Source of the DNA: Vibrio chagasii
GTDB taxonomy: Bacteria > Pseudomonadota > Gammaproteobacteria > Enterobacterales > Vibrionaceae
DNA length: 64,000 bases
Assembly (NCBI RefSeq): GCF_024347355.1
Contig: NZ_AP025465.1
Coordinates: 1,488,001 to 1,552,000, forward strand
Direction of reading: 5' to 3'
In this document: positions 1 to 9,004 of the stretch, piece by piece
Layout of the letters: each line of letters begins with the position of its first letter
Numbering within the stretch: position 1 is the stretch's first letter
The notes under the pieces: model-generated
Database searches by the model: none
What the model was told of the DNA's origin: nothing
What the model saw: the letters and a program-made list of their open reading frames with translations, nothing else
Program-made: the position numbers and the translations under genes

Positions 1-280
1 CAGTACTTTTACAGATTGTCTCTAGCTCTGCTTGCGCTTGGTGAGCTTTGCTGTAAAGGATGTCGAAGTCGGTATAAGGCTGAGTTGGACGCGAGTCGAA
101 GGCCTTGATGCCATATAGGCCGCTTAGGCTGTGGCGGAATACGTTTGATGAAACTTGGTTTTGCGAAGACGCTGTGCGCGATTGATCAGTTGAACTCGTT
201 GAAACAGGTGCTGCTGCGAATGCAGGCGCTCGGCTCAATACTAGAAGCATTAGGGCCGTCGTACGGAGAAATACACTCAT
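1..280 (-). CDS. Exported protein of unknown function, N-terminal fragment
   Basis: Reading the minus strand from an ATG at 280 gives 93 codons without a stop, running off the left edge. The first 22 or so residues form a signal peptide: a short positive start, a hydrophobic core and an Ala-rich cleavage region (FAAAP). A Ser/Thr/Gln-rich stretch follows, then a more ordered segment with FRHSLSGLYGIKAFDSRP. I do not recognise the family. The plus-strand reading frame at 145-336 overlaps it and lacks any signal or known motif, so I treat that frame as a shadow. Function unknown; probably periplasmic or secreted. Confidence 0.6.
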   Translation of the reverse strand, partial: MSVFLRTTALMLLVLSRAPAFAAAPVSTSSTDQSRTASSQNQVSSNVFRHSLSGLYGIKAFDSRPTQPYTDFDILYSKAHQAQAELETICKST

Positions 281-603
281 TCAAACTCCAAAATACAAGG
301 TTACAAAAACGGGTAGTTAAAAGGGGTAACCAGTAACGCATAAGAGTAAAAAAGCTTAACTAAACTCACTACATATTAAATGGGGCTAATTAAGACAGAA
401 ACCAACTCTAACGTTTAATATTGCTTTAAAATGTGAACATATAGACAAATAATTCCAGCGTTTGTTCCGCAATTTTAAGAACTTTGGACCTAGCCAGTTT
501 CTGGTGTTACTCGAAACCAATTTGACACTTTAAGCCAAGCTAAGGTTGCTCTTACTTCTCTATACTGTACCCTTGCATTATGACTGTTTAACATGAACGA
601 AAG
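281..603. other. Intergenic region between divergent genes
   Basis: AT-rich spacer between the leftward exported-protein gene and tpm. It should hold both promoters. I see no RNA gene, repeat or clear operator in it. The stretch around 545-590 contains plausible -35/-10 sequence for tpm. Confidence 0.4.
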
Positions 604-1257
604 ATGAATAATCCTGAATTTTGGCACAATAAATGGGCAGCCAACCAAATTGGTTTCCACCTTGAAGATGTAAACCCACTTTTGGTTGAGTTTTGGAAAG
701 CAACTGAGCCTAGCTATGAGAAGAGTGTTTTTGTTCCTCTATGTGGCAAGAGTGAAGATCTGATTTGGCTAGCGTCTAAACATGAAGATGTTCAAGGTGT
801 GGAATTGAGCCAGATTGCGGTTAGAGCTTTTTTCTCTGAGCATTTTTACACGCCAACCGTAACTCAAATAAACGGTCAGCATGAGCTTTATCAATTTGAT
901 GAGTTGAGTGTTTACACTGGGGATTACTTCACTGCGCCAATTCAGCCGGTCGATATTATTTATGATCGTGCTTCTTTAGTTGCTTTGCCTGCTGAGATGA
1001 GAGTGCAATATGTAGAACGCTTGAAGCAGTTATTGAAGCCTGGCGGCAAGATCCTGCTTGTAACGCTAGACTACGACCAAGACGAAATGGCAGGTCCTCC
1101 GTTTAGCGTACCTAAACTAGAAATCGATCAGTTGTTTGCGGGTTACAAGATTACGTTATTGAATCAAGACATTGCAGACCAAGAGCACCCTAAGATTGCT
1201 AAGAAAGGTTTGTCTCGATTCAGTGAGGAAGTGTACTTGATTGAGTCGGAAGTCTAA
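604..1257 (+). CDS. tpm: Thiopurine S-methyltransferase
   Basis: SAM-dependent methyltransferase of the bacterial TPMT family, 217 residues, the usual length. The family transfers methyl groups to thiol, selenium or tellurium compounds in the cytoplasm. The N-terminus carries the family start [14 protein letters not shown] (6-19), followed by the SAM-binding motif FVPLCGKS (43-50) and [10 protein letters not shown] near 120. The Shine-Dalgarno is weak (GAACGAAAG just upstream), but the family start motif fixes the ATG. The gene stands alone and ends at a terminator shared with convergent purT. Confidence 0.93.
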   Translation: MNNPEFWHNKWAANQIGFHLEDVNPLLVEFWKATEPSYEKSVFVPLCGKSEDLIWLASKHEDVQGVELSQIAVRAFFSEHFYTPTVTQINGQHELYQFDELSVYTGDYFTAPIQPVDIIYDRASLVALPAEMRVQYVERLKQLLKPGGKILLVTLDYDQDEMAGPPFSVPKLEIDQLFAGYKITLLNQDIADQEHPKIAKKGLSRFSEEVYLIESEV

Positions 1258-1290
1258 GCTCAGTTTGCTTTCGAAAAGATAACACCAATG

Positions 1291-1318
1291 AAAAGACGGG
1301 CGCATGGCCCGTCTTTTT
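1291..1318. terminator. Bidirectional rho-independent terminator between tpm and purT
   Basis: Inverted repeat AAAGACGGGC/GCCCGTCTTT with A and T tracts on the outer sides, so it can end both convergent genes. Confidence 0.85.
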
Positions 1319-1349
1319 GATCGTTAAGACTTCATGTGTGAAAGCCTAA

Positions 1350-2525
1350 TTAGTAAATCACTTTAACTTTAGATGCGCTGGTGATTGCATCTTCAATCGC
1401 GGTTTCTGTGCTCTTACGGCGTGTTAGTGCAACACCAAGGCGACGACGACCATCGATGTCTGGCTTACCAAACAGGCGAACTTGTGTTTGTGGTGCATCT
1501 AGCGCTTCCGCAAGGCTTTCAAAACGGATGTTCGTTGATGTGCCTTGTCCAAGGATTACTGCAGACGCACATGGGCCATACTGAGTAATTGATTTAATTG
1601 GCATACCTGTAAATGCACGTACGTGCAGCGCGAATTCTGATGAGTCTTGAGACATCAAAGTCACTAAGCCAGTATCGTGTGGGCGAGGGGATACTTCGTT
1701 GAAGATCACATGGTCACCTTTAACGAACAACTCTACGCCAAAGATACCATGACCGCCTAAAGCATTAACCACTTGCTCTGCTGTGTACTGTGCCGCTTTT
1801 AGAGCGTTGTCTGACATGATTTGTGGCTGCCATGATTCGCGGTAATCACCATCTTCTTGGCGGTGGCCGATAGGTGCACAGAAATGGACACCGTCGACGG
1901 CGCGAACGGTTAGAAGAGTAATCTCATAATCAAAGTCGATGAAACCTTCAACGATCACACGACCCGCACCAGTACGACCGCCTTCTTGTGCGTAGTCCCA
2001 AGACTTCTGGATATCTTCTTCGGTTTTGATAACGCTTTGGCCTTTGCCTGAAGAACTCATTACTGGTTTCACAACGCAAGGCATACCGACAAATTCAACC
2101 GCTGCAGCGAAATCTTCAAAGGTGTCTGCAAAGCGGTAAGGGGATGTGCTTAGCTTGAGTTCTTCTGCTGCCAGGCGACGAATACCTTCACGGTTCATCG
2201 TTAGCTTAGTGGCGTTAGCTGTTGGAACGACATTCAAGCCTTGAGCTTCAAGCTCTACCAACTTGCTGGTGGCGATAGCCTCAATTTCAGGCACCACGTA
2301 ATCTGGTTTTTCTAGTTCAATGATGGCTTGAAGTGCATCGCCATCTAACATGTCTAATACATGGCTGCGATGCGCAACTTGCATAGCTGGCGCATCTGCA
2401 TAACGGTCACAAGCAATAACTTCTAAACCTAAACGTTGGCACTCGATAGCCACTTCTTTGCCAAGTTCACCTGAACCTAATAGAAGTACACGAGTAGCAT
2501 TTTCACGAGTAGCAGTACCAAACAT
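1350..2525 (-). CDS. purT: Formate-dependent phosphoribosylglycinamide formyltransferase (PurT)
   Basis: ATP-grasp enzyme of purine synthesis that makes formyl-GAR from GAR, formate and ATP, bypassing the folate-dependent PurN step. I chose the ATG at 2525 (391 residues), which has the strong ribosome site GGAAGGAA. An upstream in-frame start at 2633 would add 36 residues and run through the PurR operator. The dinucleotide/phosphate loop GSGELG lies at 17-22, the ATP-grasp segment SSSGKGQS in the middle, and the metal-binding [12 protein letters not shown] in the C-terminal half. Length matches the family. A PurR box just upstream implies purine repression. Confidence 0.95.
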   Translation of the reverse strand: MFGTATRENATRVLLLGSGELGKEVAIECQRLGLEVIACDRYADAPAMQVAHRSHVLDMLDGDALQAIIELEKPDYVVPEIEAIATSKLVELEAQGLNVVPTANATKLTMNREGIRRLAAEELKLSTSPYRFADTFEDFAAAVEFVGMPCVVKPVMSSSGKGQSVIKTEEDIQKSWDYAQEGGRTGAGRVIVEGFIDFDYEITLLTVRAVDGVHFCAPIGHRQEDGDYRESWQPQIMSDNALKAAQYTAEQVVNALGGHGIFGVELFVKGDHVIFNEVSPRPHDTGLVTLMSQDSSEFALHVRAFTGMPIKSITQYGPCASAVILGQGTSTNIRFESLAEALDAPQTQVRLFGKPDIDGRRRLGVALTRRKSTETAIEDAITSASKVKVIY

Positions 2526-2592
2526 AGAAATTCCTTCCGATCTTTTGAACGATTGATTGAAAACGGGGTGATCATACTTATTTAAACGACAA

Positions 2593-2608
2593 AAGCAAAC
2601 GTTTGCGT
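2593..2608 (-). promoter_or_regulatory. PurR operator upstream of purT
   Basis: The sequence AAGCAAACGTTTGCGT matches the PurR consensus ACGCAAACGTTTGCGT at 15 of 16 positions and sits 68-83 bases before the purT ATG. PurR with hypoxanthine or guanine would repress from here. The match is seen directly; the function follows from the known regulon. Confidence 0.85.
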
Positions 2609-2633
2609 AAGTTGTGGTGTTAATTACAAGCAT

Positions 2634-2665
2634 AAAAAAAGCAGCCCTATAAAAATGGGCTGCTT
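2634..2665 (-). terminator. Terminator downstream of cdd
   Basis: Stem AGCAGCCC/GGGCTGCT with a run of seven T on the minus strand, 28 bases after the cdd stop. Confidence 0.85.
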
Positions 2666-2692
2666 ATTTAAAAGGTTGTTAATTAGATGTAC

Positions 2693-3580
2693 TTAGATTG
2701 CTAAGTAAGTCACTGGAATGTCAGGATTAATCGCTTCTAATGTAGATTGCGTATCCGCTAGGTGACTGATACTACCCTCGGCGATTTCAACCAATGCTGC
2801 ACTTTCAATTTGTTCAAAATCGAAGCCCGCAAGTTTTAGTTGAATCAGCGCAACTTGTAGCGGTGGAAGGCTAGGGTTGAATGCTGCGTTTTCAGCGTAA
2901 GCACCAGTGAAGATCTCACCAGTTGTTAGCTGTAGTGATACACCACTTAAATTTTTGGTGTATGGCGCATGGCTGCGGTTAAGGGCTGCTAATGCTTCAA
3001 CTACGATAGGAGTGGTCTCTTCCGTCGTGTACTTATGATCAAGTTCAGACATCAAGCCTGTTGTTACACCAAGATCAGAAGGTCCAAATGAATCAGGTAG
3101 GTACTCTTGTAGTGACATTTCATCACGCTGTGGCAGCTGAACTTTAAGCTCTTTCGCTGTAGTCAACTCATTCATAAATTGACGACAGTGACCACAAGGG
3201 CTGAAGTTAATTGTGATGTCCGAGATGCCTCGCTCGCCTTTCATCCAAGCGTGGCTGATTGCAGATTGCTCTGCGTGTACGGTTTGGCCAAGTTGCGCAC
3301 CCGCGATTTCAAGGTTTGCACCAAAGTACAAAGTACCAGACAAACCACGCACGATCGCGCCAACGTAAAAGTCAGATAGCGGAGCGTATGAATACGCTGC
3401 AGCAAAAGGAAGTAGTGCGATGCGTAGTTCGTCATCCGCTAAGCCGCTTGCTTGAAGCAGGCTAGAGAACTGTTCTGGAGACAATGTCGCGTCAAAGTTG
3501 TCTGCTAATACGATGTCACTTAAAAGCGCTTTCATTGATGATGGAGCACTTTCCAGCGCCAGGGTAATACGACTGTTCAT
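2693..3580 (-). CDS. cdd: Cytidine deaminase
   Basis: Deaminates cytidine and deoxycytidine to uridine and deoxyuridine for pyrimidine salvage; cytoplasmic and zinc-dependent. At 295 residues it is the long, two-domain enterobacterial type with a catalytic and a degenerate half. The zinc and catalytic residues are HAE (102-104) and PCGHC (128-132). It is the last gene of a yohJ-yohK-cdd block, an order also known in Escherichia coli, but a 276-base gap with its own CRP-type site and the yohK terminator suggest an independent promoter. Confidence 0.95.
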   Translation of the reverse strand: MNSRITLALESAPSSMKALLSDIVLADNFDATLSPEQFSSLLQASGLADDELRIALLPFAAAYSYAPLSDFYVGAIVRGLSGTLYFGANLEIAGAQLGQTVHAEQSAISHAWMKGERGISDITINFSPCGHCRQFMNELTTAKELKVQLPQRDEMSLQEYLPDSFGPSDLGVTTGLMSELDHKYTTEETTPIVVEALAALNRSHAPYTKNLSGVSLQLTTGEIFTGAYAENAAFNPSLPPLQVALIQLKLAGFDFEQIESAALVEIAEGSISHLADTQSTLEAINPDIPVTYLAI

Positions 3581-3635
3581 GTTGAATCCTTAATTGACCT
3601 TAGGCTTTAAGTTTATGCAATGCTCAGGAATTTTC

Positions 3636-3651
3636 TGTGATAAAGATCACT
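3636..3651 (-). promoter_or_regulatory. CRP-type site upstream of cdd
   Basis: TGTGATAAAGATCACT fits the CRP consensus TGTGA-N6-TCACA with one mismatch, 56-71 bases before the cdd ATG. Nearby GTTACATT and ATTGCATA (3667-3682) resemble CytR half-sites, so joint CRP/CytR control as in enterobacteria is plausible but inferred. Confidence 0.65.
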
Positions 3652-3787
3652 ATTGTATTGTTGTTGTTACATTGGATTGCATAATTAGAGTGAGGTCACA
3701 CTTGAAATCGATTGCAAGGACCATTTTTACAGCTGATATCGCACTTATTGTTCAAAATCACCGGTGATTAGCTGAATAAATGGCAAT

Positions 3788-3833
3788 AAAAAGCCCAAGC
3801 AAACACTGAAATCAACAGGGCTGCGCTTGGGCT
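3788..3833 (-). terminator. Terminator downstream of yohK
   Basis: Stem AGCCCAAGC (3792-3800) with GCTTGGGCT (3825-3833) and a T tract on the minus strand, shortly after the yohK stop. Confidence 0.8.
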
Positions 3834-3856
3834 GATACGTTTTGTGAGCACTTCCG

Positions 3857-4534
3857 CTATGAATAAAACCAGACGACCATGCCAAACACGCTAGGTGCGA
3901 TGATTGAGGTGATAACGCCACAAAGCACTAGCGCCAGTGAACTGAAAGCCGCATCTTCTTGGTTCTTTTCGGCACAAGTCGCCGTACCTAACGCGTGAGA
4001 AACCGTGCCCATGGTTAAACCCCTAGCAATAGGGCTCTTAATACCAATCAGATTGTAGATAGGGTAAGCAAAAATTGCCCCGAATAAACCAACGATAAGA
4101 ACTAGTATTGCAGCAATAGCCGCTTCACCACCAAGATGGCTTGATACTTCCATTGCAATGGGTGTGGTGACTGATTTGCCCAATAGACTCGCAATCAAAC
4201 TTAGGTCAGCTTTGAAAGCGACGGCAATCATTGCCGCTGTGGTCATCGACATCACACTACCCAGTGTGCATGCAAAGGTTATGATTCGCCAGTTAGCTCG
4301 AATTTGAGGTAGCTGCTCATATAAAGGATAAGCTAGGGCGACAACCGCTGGCTGAAGCATGTACGTAATCCAAGTATTGTCTGCGTAGTAGGTCTCGAAC
4401 GGGACTTTAAAGAACGTCAGAATTGGAATGATGATGCCAATGCTTATTAGAAGCGGGTTACATAGCGGGGAGTTCACTTTCTGACTTACCCAACGGGCAA
4501 ACAGAAACACCACCATAGTTAATAGAATCCACAT
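3857..4534 (-). CDS. yohK: LrgB/CidB-family inner membrane protein YohK
   Basis: Multispanning inner-membrane protein of the LrgB family, 225 residues. Members pair with a small LrgA/CidA protein and have been linked to murein hydrolase control and to transport of small metabolites. Several hydrophobic helices are visible, and the family block GKSVTTPIAMEVSSHLGG lies near 138-155. It follows yohJ with a 2-base gap and has a good ribosome site (GAGAGGTAA) inside the end of yohJ, so the two are translated together. Confidence 0.88.
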   Translation of the reverse strand: MWILLTMVVFLFARWVSQKVNSPLCNPLLISIGIIIPILTFFKVPFETYYADNTWITYMLQPAVVALAYPLYEQLPQIRANWRIITFACTLGSVMSMTTAAMIAVAFKADLSLIASLLGKSVTTPIAMEVSSHLGGEAAIAAILVLIVGLFGAIFAYPIYNLIGIKSPIARGLTMGTVSHALGTATCAEKNQEDAAFSSLALVLCGVITSIIAPSVFGMVVWFYS

Positions 4535-4536
4535 GG

Positions 4537-4908
4537 TTATTTACCTCTCGCCAGCAAGCGGTCTAAGAACCATGACAAAGATACCAATACGATGAGTGTG
4601 CCGCCCACCGCGCTCGCCATAATCGGCAGTGCGTTAGCGATAAGCATGTCAAAATGTTCCATAAGCCCGACACTGATCGGGACAAACAGCAAAATCATCA
4701 AACGAATAATTAGGCTGGCACCAGGTTGTACCCAGTGCGCAGGCACAATACCTATCACCATGGCAGTAAACAAAATCAACATACCAAAAATACTGCCAGG
4801 GATTGAGTTGTCTAAGTATTGTTGTAACGCGTTGCCTGCAGTGAGAGCACCTATGATTAAGGTGAAGGAGATTAAGCAGTAAACGAGTTTGATCAATCTT
4901 TCTTTCAA
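4537..4908 (-). CDS. yohJ: LrgA/CidA-family holin-like protein YohJ
   Basis: Small membrane protein of the CidA/LrgA family, 123 residues, four predicted membrane helices, with the family motif [12 protein letters not shown] near 35-46. It is the partner of YohK and the first gene of the pair. The start is a TTG; the only nearby ATG is followed at once by a stop, and a GAGAG ribosome site precedes the TTG. Role by family: control of envelope integrity or small-molecule export; not tested here. Confidence 0.85.
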   Translation of the reverse strand: MKERLIKLVYCLISFTLIIGALTAGNALQQYLDNSIPGSIFGMLILFTAMVIGIVPAHWVQPGASLIIRLMILLFVPISVGLMEHFDMLIANALPIMASAVGGTLIVLVSLSWFLDRLLARGK

Positions 4909-4932
4909 GGTTTTACATCTCTCGATAATGGG

Positions 4933-6357
4933 TTAACTAGCTAGCTTTTCTACGTATTGATACACCGCTTTCAAGATAGCCATTTTCTTCTCGTCACTTT
5001 CATGTTCGTGTGCGAGGTTCTCTAGGTTGAGCATGTACTCTTCTAAGCGGCTTTCGTAAAACTCACGACAATGGTTTGCCCACTTAAGTTGCTCGGATTC
5101 ATCTAGCGTCCATGGGAAGTTACGTGCGCGGTAACGGAACAACAAAGGCTTAATACGTTCGTCACTGAAGGTGATGTCTAATGCTGCTAAGTTATTTGGG
5201 TCAGTCTCACGAATGATGTTCATCGCGGTTTTATCTGCCGGTGAGAAGAAGCCATCGTAAATCTGTGTATCTACATCGTCGCTCTTTTCGTACTCACGTT
5301 CCTGTGAATATAAGCCAATCAATTTTTCACGAATTTCTGGGTGCTCGCGCAGGATCGCGAGGTTCTTCAAACACTGCTGACGATCAATACCAATGGTTTC
5401 TGCATTTTCAGCGGTTAACGTTTTTGCTGGCGCTAGAATAGGGCACTTGTTGAGTTGAACCAGCTTAATTGGCACTGGTAGTTCGTCTTCATTTAGGTCG
5501 CTGCGCTTGGTGTAAAGTCTTTCTCTGAGTTCATCAGTATCAAGTTCCAATAGCGGGCTTGGGTCTTTTGCTAGGTCGACAACAATCACCGCATTTTGAT
5601 TGGTAGGATGCCACGCCATAGGAACAATCCAGCTTGTGTAATTGCAGTCACGACCAAACATGCCTGACACATGCATCAAAGGTGTCATGTTTACGATGTC
5701 GACTAATTCGTTCAACTTGCGCTTGTGACGCATGTTGTAGAGATAATCAAACATCTTAGGTTGTGCGGTTTTCAGCTTTTTCGCGAGTTCAATTGTCGCG
5801 ATAACATCCGCCATCGCATCGTGCGCGTTTTCATGTTCTATGCCGTTTGCCACAGATAGATGTTCCAGTTTGAAGCTTGGGAAACCTTCTTCGTTTTCTG
5901 GCCACACAATACCGTCAGGGCGCAGAGCGTGTACGGCACGCATCACGTCTAATAGATCCCAACGAGAGTTACCGTTTTGCCAGCTCCATGCATATGGGTC
6001 AATGAAGTTACGGTAACAGGTGTATCGCGTTACTTCGTCATCGAATCGAATACTGTTGTAGCCAAGGCTTGTGGTGTTCGGTTTTGCAAGCTCAGCATGT
6101 ATCTTGGCGATGAACTCAGGTTCCGGTAGGCCTTGAGACATGGCTTTTTGTGGAGTGATGCGAGTGATCAGTGCGGCTTCAGGTGCAGGTAGATAATCAG
6201 CAGGAGGTTGGCAGTAGATGACCAATGGCTCACCAATAATATTGAAATCTTGGTCGGTACGAACGCCGGCAAACTGACTTGGACGATCTTTTGCTGGGCT
6301 CACGCCCCATGTTTCGTAATCGAAAAAGAAGTAGGTTGGCTGATTATCTGAACTCAT
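4933..6357 (-). CDS. sbcB: Exodeoxyribonuclease I
   Basis: Single-strand-specific 3'-5' DNA exonuclease acting in mismatch repair and recombination. The ATG at 6357 gives 474 residues, matching the family, and has AGGAAA seven bases upstream; the longer reading from 6384 adds ten residues with no ribosome site. The DEDDh catalytic start is FFFDYETWG (D13, E15). Later motifs LGYNSIRFDDE and HENAHDAMADVIAT fit the exonuclease core, and the C-terminal half is the ExoI extension. It appears to be the last backbone gene before the accessory pilus and toxin region. Confidence 0.95.
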   Translation of the reverse strand: MSSDNQPTYFFFDYETWGVSPAKDRPSQFAGVRTDQDFNIIGEPLVIYCQPPADYLPAPEAALITRITPQKAMSQGLPEPEFIAKIHAELAKPNTTSLGYNSIRFDDEVTRYTCYRNFIDPYAWSWQNGNSRWDLLDVMRAVHALRPDGIVWPENEEGFPSFKLEHLSVANGIEHENAHDAMADVIATIELAKKLKTAQPKMFDYLYNMRHKRKLNELVDIVNMTPLMHVSGMFGRDCNYTSWIVPMAWHPTNQNAVIVVDLAKDPSPLLELDTDELRERLYTKRSDLNEDELPVPIKLVQLNKCPILAPAKTLTAENAETIGIDRQQCLKNLAILREHPEIREKLIGLYSQEREYEKSDDVDTQIYDGFFSPADKTAMNIIRETDPNNLAALDITFSDERIKPLLFRYRARNFPWTLDESEQLKWANHCREFYESRLEEYMLNLENLAHEHESDEKKMAILKAVYQYVEKLAS

Positions 6358-7321
6358 TGAATTTCCTGAACAGTCTACGGGCAATCGTGTACTGTGGCTG
6401 AAGGTTAGTTTTGTTCAGTATCTGATAGTATGCGGTACGCGTGCAACCCAGATCACAAATAAATTGCAGGAAAGTGCTGCATTCCTATTCAATCAGACTG
6501 CGATCGAGGACTTGGTATCTTAGATTGCTTATTTATTGGCAAGATCAACCAACAAAGTGCTGTGACAAAGCGCTCGAAGGGGACACCATTTGGGGGGTTA
6601 AAATCAGCTCTGGATAGCCAAAACATTTTGAGTCTATGAAGAGTGTGTTACTGCTTGTATCTGCCTTACATCACGCTTTTAACGTTACGCGCTTTGTTGC
6701 ACTAAACGCTCCTGAGAGATGAAACTGAATAGGTCATTAGAGTAAATCGTAGAACCAATCATAGATATAAAATTATTACCCTAAATGATGTTATTTTATA
6801 GTTTTAATGACCACAATAAATAATCATGTTAGATAATTTGACATGTCTTAATTTTAATACATTATAAATTTTGAGGGTAAATAAGTCACCTTTGATTTCT
6901 TAATATTTCAATTTTATTACAATGAGAATATTAATCTAACTTGTTTCAATTTTGAGAATTTATTGCAACATGATGATCTATATATTTCTTTTTTTGGTGT
7001 GACTTCAGTTTATCTTGGTCGGTATTTCTGGATATATTCCAATAAATAGGTTTTTACTTGATTAAATAAATGGTTAACTAACTAATTAGTATGTAAAACG
7101 AGTTTTATATATCATTGGATGGAATGCTCTAATAACATTATTTTTATTAGTGTTATTTATATCAATTTGCGTGATCTTATTCTCACTGCTCTCTATTTCT
7201 TTATAAATAAGTGTCAATATATATATTTTCTAAATAGGATTGTTGTTACTTAATTGTTAACTATGGTTGGCTGTTAGGTAACCCTAATAATAAAGTCGAA
7301 TTTATATAAAGGATTAAAGAA
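6358..7321. other. Long AT-rich region upstream of the pilus operon
   Basis: About 960 bases without a convincing gene. From about 6760 to 7320 the sequence is strongly AT-rich with A/T runs, unlike the flanks, and leads straight into the first pilin gene, whose ribosome site is AAAGGATTAAAGAA. Such tracts often bind H-NS. Short frames here (for example one starting at 6636) lack ribosome sites and family features. Confidence 0.5.
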
Positions 7322-7756
7322 ATGAACAAAGTCTTTAAGGTTGTTGCTGTCTCTGCACTTTCTATCTCTTCAGCGAACGTTTTCGCTGTGAGTGACACTT
7401 TTGATGCAACATTAGAAGTAAAACAAGCAATTACAATGACAAAAACCAGTGATTTAGACTTCGGTATCATCACTTCAGACAACACTACTGATGTTGTTGT
7501 CGCTCAAGGTGATGCAGGGGCTGCGGCGTTTACGCTTTCTGGAGAATCTGGTGATACGGTAACAGTCAGTATTTCAGATACCAACTTGGTTAACGGTGTA
7601 AATACAATCGCGGCAGAATTTGACTTTAATAATGCGATAACTCTTACCGGGGGTACTGCGGATCTTAATATTGGTGGCACTGCACGTACTTCGAGCGCAA
7701 CATTAGTCGCTGGTACTTATACTGCAAACGTTGCAGTAGATGTAACTTACCAGTAA
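7322..7756 (+). CDS. Probable major pilin, DUF4402 family
   Basis: 144-residue exported subunit with a clear signal peptide (about 1-22, cleaved after VFA). The mature part is small and beta-rich, dominated by Thr, Ala, Asp and Gly, and ends in TYTANVAVDVTYQ, the alternating C-terminal strand typical of DUF4402 fimbrial subunits. First gene of a pilin-pilin-chaperone-usher operon, with a good ribosome site and an AT-rich promoter region; a hairpin after it may make it the most abundant product. It would be the structural subunit of a surface adhesive fibre. There is no LPXTG or type IV prepilin motif. Confidence 0.75.
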   Translation: MNKVFKVVAVSALSISSANVFAVSDTFDATLEVKQAITMTKTSDLDFGIITSDNTTDVVVAQGDAGAAAFTLSGESGDTVTVSISDTNLVNGVNTIAAEFDFNNAITLTGGTADLNIGGTARTSSATLVAGTYTANVAVDVTYQ

Positions 7757-7779
7757 TCAAATGAAACTAGTCTAATATT

Positions 7780-7803
7780 GTGGCTGTTATATTGCAGCCG
7801 CTT
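7780..7803 (+). terminator. Intercistronic hairpin between the two pilin genes
   Basis: Stem GGCTG (7782-7786)/CAGCC (7795-7799) followed by GCTTTTA. It is short, so likely a partial terminator or mRNA-stabilising hairpin rather than a full stop. That would favour major pilin over downstream gene expression. Confidence 0.5.
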
Positions 7804-7808
7804 TTACT

Positions 7809-8258
7809 ATGAAGTCTCTATTTAGATGTGTAGTTAAGTACACGGCTTATATTGGTCTTATTTTTTATTCAAGCCCGTTCTATGCTCTGGAAATAATTCC
7901 TGAGAATATGGAAGTAAAATTTCCGGGCATGTATGTTTCTGGTTCTGGACAAAATGCCGATGCTAATCCGGCTAATGGTCAGATTTACGTGGTTCGTTTT
8001 TATGTTGAAGGCGATCCGGGAAAAAAGATCGTGGTTTCGCTTCCTTCTAATCAATATCTTAACCATTCTCAAAAATCGAAACGTCTTCGAATCAGGAAAT
8101 TCTATTTTGGCTGCGGCTTGTCGAAAAGGGGCAGAGCGAAAATAAAAGGGAATGGCAGAAGTAAACTGCTGTGTATTGGCGCAAGAGTAAAAATCGGCGC
8201 GAATCACCCAGCTGGCGTTTATACCAGTACCATTCCTTTTGAGGTTAATTATAAATGA
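7809..8258 (+). CDS. Second pilus subunit, DUF4402-like (minor or tip pilin)
   Basis: 149 residues with a signal peptide (about 1-26) and a C-terminal strand (HPAGVYTSTIPFEVNYK) like that of the gene before it, which supports a chaperone-usher subunit. It is much more basic (KRLRIRK, SKRGRAKIKG) and has two Cys (about 100 and 120) that could form a disulphide, fitting a tip or minor subunit. There is no clear ribosome site before the ATG, consistent with low expression. Its stop overlaps the chaperone start. The adhesin role is inferred from position only. Confidence 0.6.
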   Translation: MKSLFRCVVKYTAYIGLIFYSSPFYALEIIPENMEVKFPGMYVSGSGQNADANPANGQIYVVRFYVEGDPGKKIVVSLPSNQYLNHSQKSKRLRIRKFYFGCGLSKRGRAKIKGNGRSKLLCIGARVKIGANHPAGVYTSTIPFEVNYK

Positions 8259-8965
8259 AGTTATTTATCTCATGTATTGTCGGCTTACTTTTCACTGCAC
8301 AAGCCTATGCTCAACTCCTTATTGCACCAACACGTTTCGTCTTAGATGCTGATACCTCTGTGACAGAAAAAGTCGTGGTAGAAAACAATTCAGATGAACC
8401 GATTCGATTAGAGATAAAACCTATTTATCGACCAGTAAAGGCGAGTGGGCTGGTGCGTACTGATGCCAATATTGCTGAGTCTGAAAACATCGCTGATTGG
8501 ATTAAAGTGTCACCACCGATTATTCGTGAATTGAAGCCTAACCAAAGGCGCACCGTTCGCCTGCGTATGAACGCCTTACCTGCGGACATGCCTGATGGTG
8601 AATACCGTGCTTATCTATGGTTCTCTCCGATAGCGAAAGCGCCCGAAGCCTCACCGCCAGACCTGTCCAGAAAGGTACGATCTAACAATGGTTCAGCGTT
8701 CCAGCTTAACTTCCACATCAACAGTTATGTGCCGGTTTACGTACAAAAAGGTGAACAGGTCCAAGATGTTAAGTTTGAGTGTGATGAACAGTACCTCAAG
8801 ATCACCAATGATGGTAAGTTTCAGTTCAGCGCCAAACTGAATGTCGACGAACACAGCGAAAAGGTGGTGTTGCTGCGTAATGCTGAATTAACCAAATCGC
8901 TTCCAAAAGGCTCAAAGATTTCACTGGTTCAAAACGACGAGTCTTTGCACGAATGTGTTCTATAA
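8255..8965 (+). CDS. Periplasmic pilus chaperone (PapD-like, alternative class)
   Basis: 236 residues with a signal peptide ending at AYA (about 19), followed by the Ig-like chaperone start LLIAPTRFVLDADTSVTEKVVVENNS. The block LKPNQRRTVRLRM near 93-105 corresponds to the chaperone donor-strand region, and PDGEYRAYLWFSPI is the conserved strand after it. It should hold pilin subunits in the periplasm and pass them to the usher. The start overlaps the previous stop (ATGA), showing translational coupling. Confidence 0.82.
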   Translation: MKLFISCIVGLLFTAQAYAQLLIAPTRFVLDADTSVTEKVVVENNSDEPIRLEIKPIYRPVKASGLVRTDANIAESENIADWIKVSPPIIRELKPNQRRTVRLRMNALPADMPDGEYRAYLWFSPIAKAPEASPPDLSRKVRSNNGSAFQLNFHINSYVPVYVQKGEQVQDVKFECDEQYLKITNDGKFQFSAKLNVDEHSEKVVLLRNAELTKSLPKGSKISLVQNDESLHECVL

Positions 8966-9004
8966 CTTGAGCTGTATGTTGTCAGTGCTTACGCGCTCGA
9001 TTGA

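Noticed and set aside
145..336. Plus-strand frame of 63 residues near the left edge
   Set aside because: It overlaps a signal-peptide-bearing frame on the minus strand that is much more protein-like.
6636..6760. Sequence with GCTTTGTTGCACTAAA resembling an insertion-sequence end, and a 28-codon frame
   Set aside because: No matching second end, transposase or target duplication; the frame has no ribosome site.
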